DNA of 64,000 nt from NCBI RefSeq assembly GCF_002927275.1, contig NZ_PRKW01000005.1, positions 1-64,000 on the forward strand, written 5' to 3'. Every line of letters starts with the position of its first letter. The first letter of the stretch is position 1. Origin of the DNA: Arthrobacter pityocampae. Lineage in GTDB: Bacteria > Actinomycetota > Actinomycetes > Actinomycetales > Micrococcaceae. The position numbers were made by a program, and so were the translations under genes. Below the pieces are notes generated by a model. That model saw only the letters and a list, made by a program, of their open reading frames with translations. It had not been told where the DNA came from and searched no databases. Shown here piece by piece: positions 26,475 to 34,330 of the stretch.

Positions 26475-27227
26475 CTAACGGGAGATCTCACCGGTGAGGA
26501 CAAGGTGTTCAGCCACGTCGCGGAGCTTCTTGTTGGTCTCCGAGCTGGAGCGGTCCAGGATCGTGAAGGCTTGGTCGGCGGTGATCTTGTACCGCTCGAT
26601 GAGGATGCCTTTAGCCTGCCCGATGAGGTCTCGGGTCGCGAGGGCTTCGCCGAGCTGCTCCACTTTCATGGCTTCAGCGAATGCCACTGCGGCGTGCGCT
26701 GCTACCAGCAGACCGATATGAACGGACTCACGGGAGAAAGCGCCGGCGTGACTGGCGTAGAGGTTCAATGCGCCCAGGTTGTCGCCCTCGACCCATAACT
26801 GGAAGCACAGCATGCTGCCCGCACCGGCCTCAGCGGCACGGGTGGCGAAGTCCGGCCACCTTGTTTCGCTGGCCAGGTCGGGCACGTGCACTGTCTGATG
26901 CATGAACATTGCGTCCAGGCACGGCCCCTGCCCGGTATCACCCTGTAGCGCGTCCAGCCGTTCTGCCAACTTACTCGACGGGGCACGGGAGCCGATGTTC
27001 TTCCGGTCATGCACAACGCTGATAGAGCCCTCATCAACCCCTGGGATCAGATCGATCGCACCACGAACCATCGTCGCCAGGATCCGCTCCGGGTCCTCTT
27101 CGTGCTGCAGAGACCGGGCAAGAAAGCCCAGCTGGGCTGCCAGGACGTCCCGCCCCTCAATCAACCCGCCGATCGTCTCACCGATCAGGGCATCCTCCTG
27201 GGGCCCCTCCCCTGTCTTGTCGCTCAT
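26475..27227 (-). CDS. GAF and ANTAR domain regulator
   Basis: A 250-aa protein with an N-terminal helical stretch, a GAF domain (about 25-170; DLIPGVDEGSISVV, TGQGPCLDAMF) and an ANTAR domain (about 180-240; LATRDLIGQAKGILIERYKITADQAF). It differs in sequence from the other two GAF-ANTAR proteins, so it is a separate lineage. The ATG at 27227 has AGGAG 12 nt upstream; an ATT three codons earlier has better spacing, so the true start is open. Divergent from the regulator at 27568. Confidence 0.88.
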   Translation of the reverse strand: MSDKTGEGPQEDALIGETIGGLIEGRDVLAAQLGFLARSLQHEEDPERILATMVRGAIDLIPGVDEGSISVVHDRKNIGSRAPSSKLAERLDALQGDTGQGPCLDAMFMHQTVHVPDLASETRWPDFATRAAEAGAGSMLCFQLWVEGDNLGALNLYASHAGAFSRESVHIGLLVAAHAAVAFAEAMKVEQLGEALATRDLIGQAKGILIERYKITADQAFTILDRSSSETNKKLRDVAEHLVLTGEISR

Positions 27228-27567
27228 AGCAATCAATCTCTCCTATCTGGCCCGGCTCGAGCGCACAGCACGGTGAGCGCCTTCTCAATGGATATCCATG
27301 CACCTGTCAGAACAGGCATGAAGACCCTTACTGATGCATCCGAAGGAAGTACGAAGTGCGTTTGGATGCTGAGCTCCTCATGCCATCTTGCCTCCATGAA
27401 GGAGAAGCAGCTCGAAGACGGGTGTTCTTGACGTGAGGTGGCAGGGCTTTATGGGCGTAGTGTCAGGGTGTCGTTCAGCAGCGGGCGGTGCAGATATTCT
27501 CCGCTGCGCCGTCCGGGCTTCCCGACGCGATCGGTGGTGAACCTATCTACCGACAAGGAACCCCCTC
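27228..27567. other. Divergent promoter region between two GAF-ANTAR genes
   Basis: About 340 bp. No reading frame with support and no clear palindrome or terminator. It must hold both outward promoters. Confidence 0.4.
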
Positions 27568-28500
27568 ATGGCCACACACTCGCGCGCACCCGCAGACAAA
27601 TCCGTTGATGCGTCCGTGTCCCGGACAGTACCGGATCCATCCTCGACGATGGACGCGTCCTTCGCCGCTGCGGCAGTTCCCGATGGTGGTCCGGATGCCG
27701 TGGACCGGGGTGTTGCAGCTGTTGCACAAACCCTCGTGCTTGATAGCGAGGCCGTCCACAATCTCCTGGACCAGCTGGCACATCTCATCGCCGATCAACT
27801 GTCCACCACGAATCGAACAGTGTTGTGCGGCATCACCCTGATCCGGGCCCGGACAACCATCACCGTCGCCAGCAGCAGCGTCCACGCCAAAGCCATGGAC
27901 GAAGTGCAGTACTCCTTCGGCGACGGGCCGTGCCTCGACGCCGCCCGTAACCACCGCACCAACTACGTCCCAGACGCCGCGAACACCACCGCAGAGGACG
28001 GGAGATGGTTGGAGTTTCGGGCCGTCATGGCAGAGCGCGGGCTGCACTCCATCCTGGCAGTGCCTATTCCTCTCGATCCGGCTGGGCCCAGCAGCTGCGC
28101 CATCAACCTGTACGCCGACACAACACGCGCTTTCGCTGCCGCCGACATAGAAACCACGCAGCATCTCGCACGGGAAGCCGCCGACACCGTGCGCATCGCC
28201 GCGCATATCGCTCAGCTCACCGATACAGCACAAGACTTGCGAGCAGCTATGGACTCCCGCACCGCCATTGACCTCGCCGCGGGCATCATCATGGCCCAGA
28301 ACCGGTGTAGTCAGGAAGCTGCCGTGACCATTCTCAAAGCCGCATCAGGCGCCCGCAACATCAAACTCCGCAACCTCGCCACAGCGATCATCGCGTCGAT
28401 CACCACAGAGCACCCCACCACTCACTTCGACACCTCATCAACGACAGGGCCACCCCAGCATCAGCCATCCCAGGCACCCCGAGTACCCCATGAGCAATGA
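27568..28500 (+). CDS. GAF and ANTAR domain regulator (paralogue of 17403)
   Basis: A 310-aa protein. After a low-complexity N-terminus (1-50) the GAF domain (about 55-215) contains MDEVQYSFGDGPCLDAARNH, nearly the same as MDEVQYGFDDGPCLRAAREG in the 17403 protein. The ANTAR domain (about 225-285) contains TAIDLAAGIIMAQNRCSQEAAVTIL. The C-terminus has a Pro/Gln-rich extension absent from the paralogue. AAGGAA precedes the ATG. A role in RNA-level antitermination is inferred from the family. Confidence 0.9.
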   Translation: MATHSRAPADKSVDASVSRTVPDPSSTMDASFAAAAVPDGGPDAVDRGVAAVAQTLVLDSEAVHNLLDQLAHLIADQLSTTNRTVLCGITLIRARTTITVASSSVHAKAMDEVQYSFGDGPCLDAARNHRTNYVPDAANTTAEDGRWLEFRAVMAERGLHSILAVPIPLDPAGPSSCAINLYADTTRAFAAADIETTQHLAREAADTVRIAAHIAQLTDTAQDLRAAMDSRTAIDLAAGIIMAQNRCSQEAAVTILKAASGARNIKLRNLATAIIASITTEHPTTHFDTSSTTGPPQHQPSQAPRVPHEQ

Positions 28501-28672
28501 GTGGGTCTTTACATCCTCTCGTCTCACCAGGCGAAGGATCATTTATCAGGGGGCAGGACGAAAACACCAGTAGCAGTAGCGACCAGACACCGGCTCTACT
28601 ACAAGTTCTCCGGCGACGCGGTATGCGAAACTTCGCTAAAGCGCTGCAGCTACCCGACGTAGGAGTACCCAC

Positions 28673-29524
28673 ATGAACACCAGCACTTCACCCAAACCGG
28701 TCATCGTCGGATACGACGGCTCCGACGGATCCCAGCGAGCAGTGCGCTGGGCGGCCCAGCATGCCTCAGTAACCGGACTACCTCTCCTCGTTGCCCACTG
28801 CACAACATGGCCGCTTTTCACCGACGACCTCGGCCCGGTCGAGGGCATCAAGGACAGCGGTCTGCAGAACGCAGCTGAAAGGACTGTTTCTGAAGGCGTT
28901 GAGCTCGCAGCACAGGTTGCGCCCGACCTCAAAATCACACAGCGCCTCCTCACCGGCTTCCCGGCCGACGTGCTGACCAAGCTGTCAGCAGATGCGTCGT
29001 TGCTCGTGACGGGAACGCGCGGTCTGGGCGGTTTCGCCGGATTGCTCGTAGGGTCCGTCAGCTTGCACCTAACAGCTAGTGCGTCCTGCCCGATAGCGGT
29101 CGTGCGCGAAGATCAGCCCGCCGAAGGCAGTGTTCTGGTCGCCGTCGATGGATCACCCGAAAGCGACCGCGCGGTGCTGATAGCTGCGGGTTTGGCAGAG
29201 GCCCTGAACCAGTCCCTCCACCTTCTCCACATACTCCCTTACCGCCGGCACCCGGCGGACGTCGCCGCCAATGTTGCCGCCGACTCCGAACGCGACCCCG
29301 TCATCCAGCAATCCCGGAACTTGTTGCCGACCGACACAAAGCTCACCATCGCCGAGGAGGCCACGACGGCCACATCGACACCGGGGGCGATCATCGAACG
29401 AGCCCGTACCGCGTCCTGCGTCGTGCTCGGAGCGAAAGGCCGCAACACCCTTGGAGCCAGACTCGGGTCCACAGTCCACGCCGTCCTGCACCACACCACT
29501 TCAAACGTCATCGTCGTGCGCTAG
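28673..29524 (+). CDS. Universal stress protein, two UspA domains
   Basis: A 283-aa tandem Usp protein. Domain 1 (about 5-142) ends with the ATP-binding GTRGLGGFAGLLVGSVS motif, domain 2 (about 150-283) with GAKGRNTLGARLGSTVH. Both keep the G-x2-G-x9-G-S/T pattern of ATP-binding Usp proteins. TAGGAG lies 7 nt before the ATG. It follows a GAF-ANTAR regulator, consistent with a stress response region. Confidence 0.93.
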   Translation: MNTSTSPKPVIVGYDGSDGSQRAVRWAAQHASVTGLPLLVAHCTTWPLFTDDLGPVEGIKDSGLQNAAERTVSEGVELAAQVAPDLKITQRLLTGFPADVLTKLSADASLLVTGTRGLGGFAGLLVGSVSLHLTASASCPIAVVREDQPAEGSVLVAVDGSPESDRAVLIAAGLAEALNQSLHLLHILPYRRHPADVAANVAADSERDPVIQQSRNLLPTDTKLTIAEEATTATSTPGAIIERARTASCVVLGAKGRNTLGARLGSTVHAVLHHTTSNVIVVR

Positions 29525-29654
29525 CCCCCCCTTCTCTTGGTGACAAATCCCCGACGCTTGTCCCTGATGATCTCCCGTGGGCGGATGGAGACTGAAGAGC
29601 GAAGCTCGAAACCGTCCACCTGTAGGTGAACTTCACCGTTCCGAACATTGCTGC

Positions 29655-29686
29655 AACGTACCGACCCTTGCAAGGGTCGGTACGTT
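29655..29686. promoter_or_regulatory. Perfect 32-bp palindrome between usp and marR genes
   Basis: AACGTACCGACCCTTG (29655-29670) is followed immediately by its exact reverse complement (29671-29686). As it has no loop, it is more likely a protein-binding or recombination site than a terminator. It lies 131 bp after the usp stop and 285 bp before the MarR-type start. Confidence 0.5.
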
Positions 29687-29831
29687 ACAGCTAACTCGTG
29701 GCCGCAGCGCGTTAAGAGAAACACCGCTGAATTCATAGTCCCGCGCAAGAAGTTGGGTCGCGACCTCTGACGTGTCCGGCAACAACATCCGCTCGACCGG
29801 GCCGCTACACCACGGTATTGAGCCCTGCCAA

Positions 29832-29906
29832 TCTCGTTTCGCAGGTTCTCGTTTCGCAGGTTCTCGTTTCGCAGGTTCTCGTTTTGCAGGTTCTCGTTTT
29901 GCGGGA
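29832..29906. repeat. Five tandem 15-bp repeats upstream of marR-type gene
   Basis: Units of TCTCGTTTCGCAGGT; the first three are identical, the fourth changes one base and the fifth has further changes at its end. On the minus strand the frame would read Ala-Lys-Arg-Glu-Pro repeats and on the plus strand Ser-Arg-Phe-Ala-Gly repeats, but neither belongs to a supported gene. Copy-number change would alter spacing upstream of the regulator. Confidence 0.8.
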
Positions 29907-29970
29907 TCTCCTGGTGGGGGTCGTTGCTGCTCCGGGGCAGGGGCTACGCTGGGGTCAGGGGAGATAGAAG

Positions 29971-30396
29971 GTGTACGTGAATACAGCACACTGGACGACC
30001 AGTCGCTTGTTGAGTACGGCCGCCCGCTTGAACGAGCACCACCAGAACCAGCAGCTGCTCGACCTGAACGTCACCCACGCGAGTGCGATCACGTTGAAGG
30101 CCTTGTCCGATAGCGGCCCCATCAGCCAGGCGAGCCTCGCCGCCCTGATGCAGGTTCAGTCACAAACCATGGGCAAGATCCTCGAGAAACTCGAGCTCAA
30201 AGGACTGGTGTCACGGTCCCGAAACACCTCGGATGCGCGGTCGATACGCACCCGTGTCACGGCCCGAGGCCAGACACTCCTGGACAGCATCGAACAGATG
30301 CGCCGAACCGCAGCAGAATCAGCGATGCTGCAGGATGAGATCCTCCGGAGCCAACTGATCGCCATCATCACCCGGCTCACGCCCTCGACCGCCTGA
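29971..30396 (+). CDS. MarR family transcriptional regulator
   Basis: A 141-aa winged-helix protein starting at GTG (a second GTG is two codons later). HTH: LAALMQVQSQTMGKILEKLELKGLVSRSRNTSDARSI, followed by the wing VTARGQTLLDSIEQ. MarR proteins sense phenolics, oxidants or drugs; the ligand here is unknown and no obvious efflux or oxidoreductase gene adjoins. Upstream lie five tandem repeats and a 32-bp palindrome that could be its operator. Confidence 0.88.
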   Translation: MYVNTAHWTTSRLLSTAARLNEHHQNQQLLDLNVTHASAITLKALSDSGPISQASLAALMQVQSQTMGKILEKLELKGLVSRSRNTSDARSIRTRVTARGQTLLDSIEQMRRTAAESAMLQDEILRSQLIAIITRLTPSTA

Positions 30397-30584
30397 CTAG
30401 GACCGTCTGACAGGGCGCCGTCTGACACGCGACCGCTACAGGTTCCCTCCGCACCCCGCTCCAGGTCTTGTCGGAGTGCGTCACCGGCCACGGCATGACG
30501 GATTGCCGCCCATCCCTCACCACAGGCGTCGCGCCGGCCTGCCCCGGCACACCCCAATACCTCGATCACAGGAATGAGATCCTC

Positions 30585-30848
30585 ATGGAATTCCCGGACC
30601 AGAACGAGTACGAGCTCGTCTCGCAGCACAGTGGAATCGGTTCACTCGAAGACGTCAGAACTACTTTGGCCGAAGACGTTATCCAGTTCCTCGCATTCAC
30701 CCCTGCGACAAGCATCGACCCCGTTGCCCCTCGATTGGGGCAGCCAGGCCACGCGTCGGGGCAACGCCAACTCCTCCTTCGCGCAGCGATCGTCGACCTC
30801 GAGGCGATGGACGAGCTCCTCCGCGCCGCCCGCAGCGCACACCACTAA
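30585..30848 (+). CDS. Hypothetical acidic protein (87 aa)
   Basis: A soluble protein (FPDQNEYELVSQHSG..., LRAAIVDLEAMDELLRAARSAHH) with an amphipathic C-terminal helix. AGGAATGAGATC precedes the ATG; a longer reading of the frame starting at 30468 is less plausible. No family recognised. Confidence 0.45.
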   Translation: MEFPDQNEYELVSQHSGIGSLEDVRTTLAEDVIQFLAFTPATSIDPVAPRLGQPGHASGQRQLLLRAAIVDLEAMDELLRAARSAHH

Positions 30849-31037
30849 CCCGCCCCTCTCCCCACCCCCACCGCATCAGCCCACCGACCCCCCGAAGGAT
30901 TCTCAGTCCTTGAGCATGCGCCTGAACCTGAGTTCCCATCGAGTAACGGGAGCCCACGGCAGCCTGGAGGCGGGCCCAACGCCCAGAGCATGATTCAAGG
31001 GCCCCGGTATTGATCGGTAGTTCGGGGTCGCAGGACG

Positions 31038-31290
31038 TCAAGCCACGCCGTCGGCAACTTCCTTCAGATTCCGCGCCGACCGACCCGACCAGTACAGATT
31101 CGTCACCACCAGGGTGCCCCCCCCCGCCCTCACATACTCCAGAACATCCTCCGGGGCCGGCCGCTTCGCCAGGGCCCCCCAGAGACGTGTTCGATGAAGA
31201 CCTCCTCGCGCCCCGCGGCCTCCAGGACATCGGCCCGACCATCCAGACCCTGATCCGACGCGACACCCGCGCGTGCCCAACAACTGTCCC
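31038..31290 (-). pseudogene. Decayed serine recombinase (resolvase) with its res-like region
   Basis: The minus strand reads Val-Val-Gly-His-Ala-Arg-Val-Ser, then in shifted frames SDQGLDGRADVLEAAG, VFIEHVSGG, and VLEYVRAGGGTLVVTNLYWSGRSARNLKEVADGVA. These are successive pieces of a resolvase N-terminal domain separated by at least two frameshifts, with the C-terminus missing. It lies directly beside the res-like inverted repeats at 31289-31414, the normal arrangement for a resolvase gene. Confidence 0.75.
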
Positions 31291-31414
31291 GTGTCCGAGA
31301 GCTACGTACCGTAATCGTGCCTAACGGTACGTAGTTCTCGGACACGACCCATGGAACACGACACACCGTTCTCGGCGCTCATGGCCGAGAGTGTCTCGTG
31401 GACGATCATTCACG
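31289..31414. repeat. Res-like region (copy 2) with inverted repeats
   Basis: GTGTCCGAGAGCTACGTACC (from 31291) is repeated inverted as GGTACGTAGTTCTCGGACAC (31326-31345). A second imperfect palindrome, TCGTGGACGATCATTCACGA, lies about 31396-31415. The whole block matches 128-260. Paired palindromes next to a serine recombinase are typical of a resolution site. Confidence 0.6.
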
Positions 31415-31441
31415 AATCACTTGATCCGCAGGGCTTTACAG

Positions 31442-31453
31442 GCTAACTAGTTA
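31442..31453. promoter_or_regulatory. Candidate PadR operator palindrome
   Basis: CTAACTAGTTAG, a perfect 12-bp palindrome ending 16 bp before the PadR start codon. PadR repressors commonly bind such sites and autoregulate. Its position overlaps the expected promoter or leader. Confidence 0.5.
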
Positions 31454-31469
31454 GAGACACAATCTAGTC

Positions 31470-31850
31470 ATGGATGTCTCCACCTCAGCTCCTCACGTCG
31501 CGGGAAGCGTCGACTGGCCCAGCGACTGGCTTCGGGCCACCCTGGGCTTCCTCTGCCTCCGCGCACTCTCCGCCGGTCCGTCCTACGGTTACGCGATCAT
31601 CAGCGACCTGGAGAGCCACGGCTTCGGCACCATCAAGGGCGGAACCCTGTATCCGCTGCTCACCCGCTACGAGACAGCAGGATTGGTCACCACGGAATGG
31701 CGGGCCGGCGACGGCGGGCCCGGCCGCAAGTACTTCGCCCTCACCGAGACGGGCCGCACCGAACTCACACGCCTCAGCGCCGACTGGCTGCGCTTCACCG
31801 ATGCCACGACCCGCTACCTCGACCGACCCACCATGGAGGGCCCAGCATGA
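31470..31850 (+). CDS. PadR family transcriptional regulator
   Basis: A 126-aa winged-helix protein: LGFLCLRALSAGPSYGYAIISDLE, then the PadR signature GTIKGGTLYPLLTRYETAGLVTTEW and the wing GRKYFALTETGR. Its TGA overlaps the next ATG by 4 bp, so it is co-translated with a membrane protein, a typical PadR-target pairing. No Shine-Dalgarno sequence is obvious, so the mRNA may be leaderless or short-leadered. Confidence 0.9.
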   Translation: MDVSTSAPHVAGSVDWPSDWLRATLGFLCLRALSAGPSYGYAIISDLESHGFGTIKGGTLYPLLTRYETAGLVTTEWRAGDGGPGRKYFALTETGRTELTRLSADWLRFTDATTRYLDRPTMEGPA

Positions 31851-32563
31851 TCCAGCAGACCAGCGACAAAAAGTGGTTTGACCAGCTCGTCATGGAACTC
31901 CGGTTGCGCCAAGTCCACGGAAGCGCCATCGGCGACACCGTCGCCAGCGCCAAGGAACTCCTGCGCGATACCGGCCAACCGGCCGAAGAAGCATTCGGTC
32001 CCGCCCGCGACTACGCCGAAGCACTCGAGCTTCCCTCTGCACCCAAGCACGACTGGATCCGCACAGCGCTCTGGCCCGCAACGCTCGGCCTCCTGGCGTT
32101 CTTGCTGTTCAACCAGGCTGTTGTTCCCTGGACCCGGTCCGAACTCCTACTGGTATCCCCAGCACAACTGGCCTTCCTCGCCACACCGGTGGTGCTCATC
32201 GCCTTTCTGCCGCTCTACCTCGACGCCATCATCCGCCGGATCTGGGCCTGCGTCGGTCTCAGCGGTATCGGCGCACTGTCCGGACTCCTATCAGCCGTCG
32301 CTGCCCCTGAAAACCCTGCCGACGCATGGCTGGCCATCGAGCCGCTGCCCTGGCTGATCGCCAGCGCCCTGGTCATGGTGGCATTCTCGATCAGGAACAC
32401 CATCCAGGCAGCCCGCACAACAGGCCACGATGACATCACCGACCCCAGCGCGGCGACCGCCGGTGGCACCGGGACCGGGATGAAAGTCTTCGTTCAGGTC
32501 ACCAACTGGCTCTTCCCCATCCTCGCCCTCGCCATGCTCGGCCTCACGCTGGCACTGCGGTGA
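31847..32563 (+). CDS. PadR-coupled membrane protein
   Basis: A 238-aa protein. The N-terminal 70 residues are soluble and helical (ELRLRQVHGSAIGDTVASAKELLRDTGQPAEEAFG), resembling the DUF1700/DUF1048-type heads found with PadR. Five to six hydrophobic helices follow (about 75-95, 105-125, 133-150, 165-180, 212-235). It begins inside the padR stop. A role in envelope stress or transport is likely but unproven. Confidence 0.75.
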   Translation: MIQQTSDKKWFDQLVMELRLRQVHGSAIGDTVASAKELLRDTGQPAEEAFGPARDYAEALELPSAPKHDWIRTALWPATLGLLAFLLFNQAVVPWTRSELLLVSPAQLAFLATPVVLIAFLPLYLDAIIRRIWACVGLSGIGALSGLLSAVAAPENPADAWLAIEPLPWLIASALVMVAFSIRNTIQAARTTGHDDITDPSAATAGGTGTGMKVFVQVTNWLFPILALAMLGLTLALR

Positions 32564-32836
32564 CACTGGAATAACACTGTGCTGACTCTGCACTGCGACC
32601 TGCTGCTTCATGCCGCAACGTAAGCAGGGGAGCAGATGGCACGGACCCTTAAGGCCCGCCCACCCCGGCCCGAGGTGCACAACGGAGGCACGCCTAAGAG
32701 CGCCCGGACACCGGTCGCCGGGTCGTGTCACTCGCAACGGGAATGCATGAGGTGATGAATGATGGCGGGCTATGGACGTGATGAATCGGCGTCGACGTCC
32801 GCCTGCGCAATGAGATCGGCATGAAAAGCTGAGCCT

Positions 32837-33223
32837 ATGACTTCCACCGTGATGCAAGCCGGGAAGCCGCCAGCGTCGGCGAGATTAGGAGTAGGCGCCA
32901 GGCGACTGGCGGTCATTGCCGCAATCGGTTCCCTGACGACTTCCGTGCTTATCGGGCTATTCCTTGGCCCACTCGAAGCACAAAGCGCTCAGGGCCTTTC
33001 AGAGCTTGAACAAGCCCTTCTCATCACCTGCTTCATCGGGCTGGGGTCTCAAGTGGTCTGGCTAGGACTCGGCCTATGGGCTCTCATTCAGGGCATCGTG
33101 GCCGTGACGGATCATCGAGGACGGCGCCACGGGCGGTGGGCGGTCTGGCTCGCCTTTACCACGCCCATCCTCTCCTTCGGGGTCTTCGTCGGCCTGACGC
33201 TGCTGACATCCCCATTGGGCTAG
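32837..33223 (+). CDS. Small membrane protein (128 aa)
   Basis: Three hydrophobic helices (about 22-44, 60-90, 102-125) separated by short loops; no recognised family. It reads in the same direction as the PadR unit but is 270 bp away, so it is probably independent. Confidence 0.6.
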   Translation: MTSTVMQAGKPPASARLGVGARRLAVIAAIGSLTTSVLIGLFLGPLEAQSAQGLSELEQALLITCFIGLGSQVVWLGLGLWALIQGIVAVTDHRGRRHGRWAVWLAFTTPILSFGVFVGLTLLTSPLG

Positions 33224-33631
33224 ACAGTCAGAGCCGTCTGGCTATGTCCGCACACGGGTTTGCACAACGACACGCCGGCCTCACCATGAGTCCAATCAAG
33301 GGATCCTTTGATTGGATCGTCAACAAAGCGCACGGGTCCGTTCCGTGATGGTAGAACCCGTCCTCTTCATTGCACCCGAGCGCCGACGCTTCGCTTGGCT
33401 TCGAAGCCTGGTGTGCCGCACGAATGCGCGACGGTGTTGTGGCAGTAGGGATTTTCACCTTCGACGGCCCTTTGCAGCGATCGGTCTTTCGGGTGCCGAC
33501 GAACCAATCACTCCCCGGGCGAATATTTTGTAGCTCCAATCCTTACGGTCTTGGGCCCATGAGCGTGTTCCGGTACTCGTGTATCGGGTATCTATAGGGT
33601 GGGCTGAGCATCCATGAATCTGGGGGGTCCG
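33224..33631. other. Intergenic region, no gene seen
   Basis: About 400 bp holding only the CAATCAA palindrome and short unsupported frames. Confidence 0.35.
33293..33314. repeat. Near-perfect 22-bp palindrome CAATCAA...TTGATTG
   Basis: The arms CAATCAAGGGA and TCCTTTGATTG are complementary with one mismatch. It stands alone in a 400-bp gap downstream of the small membrane protein and could be its terminator or an isolated binding site. Confidence 0.4.
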
Positions 33632-33946
33632 ATGCCGTCGTACAGTGTTGCCGTTGAGAATGTCCGAGGTGTCGTCGCGCAGACGCGCGTGACGCTGTCG
33701 TTCCTGGAGGATCCGGGTGCGGCAGCGCAGCGGGCCTTTGACGGCGTCGAGCAGTCTCTGCTGAGCGTCCCGGACGTCGCCGCCGCGTTCACCGAGGCCG
33801 TCGACGGCGTGCTCATGCCGGATGTGCGATCCCTGAGTTTCGCGTGTGAGAACGTATCACGAACCCCGGTATCCAAGAACCCGTTCGTCGAGGGCTCGTC
33901 GGAGCGTTCAGGGTGGCAAAAGATTCTTCATAGCTCGGCACACTAA
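33632..33946 (+). CDS. Hypothetical protein, possible truncated secretion-type helical protein
   Basis: A 104-aa frame with GGGGGG 4 nt before the ATG. Residues 1-75 look like a helical small protein of the DUF6507/WXG100 kind (VRGVVAQTRVTLSFLEDPG...AAFTEAVDGVLMP), but the C-terminal 25 residues look unrelated. It may be the 5' part of a gene joined to foreign DNA. No secretion genes are nearby. Confidence 0.35.
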   Translation: MPSYSVAVENVRGVVAQTRVTLSFLEDPGAAAQRAFDGVEQSLLSVPDVAAAFTEAVDGVLMPDVRSLSFACENVSRTPVSKNPFVEGSSERSGWQKILHSSAH

Positions 33947-34330
33947 TTCGATCCGACCACACTGTCGATATCCCGTCCCAATAGTCCCTTCCCTGGATAG
34001 GGCGCGGGTCGCTTATCCGCTACACCCATCACCACATTCACGCCGGCTGCATGCACGGCGTCCTGCGGTACTCACGCGCCCCCCCTGACCTGCCACTGGC
34101 CGGGCGACCAACGACCCAGAAGGCGCGGGACCGGGGACTTTGTCCCCTGTTTGGACCCTGTCCGGTACCGCCGATCCTCCTCTTTCTCACCACGCTGGGC
34201 TCGGCCTGCAGGATAGCCGTTAGCCGATGCTGACCGGCGGCGGGGCCGCCATGATCTTCACCGAGGGTGGACCCTGCCGCCCGTCACGGCCGCCGCGCCG
34301 GTGCCATCTTGGGCCTGGTCTCGATGGTTG
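33947..34330. other. Intergenic region next to the integrase
   Basis: About 380 bp with no supported gene and no tRNA-like cloverleaf found. An attachment site would be expected near here, but no repeated core could be identified. Confidence 0.35.

Noticed and set aside
29832-29906. Tandem repeats considered as a CRISPR array
   Set aside because: Units are 15 bp and directly abutting, with no spacers and no cas genes in the window.
33947-34330. tRNA or attachment site next to the integrase
   Set aside because: No cloverleaf or repeated core could be found by eye, and the integrase itself looks inactive.
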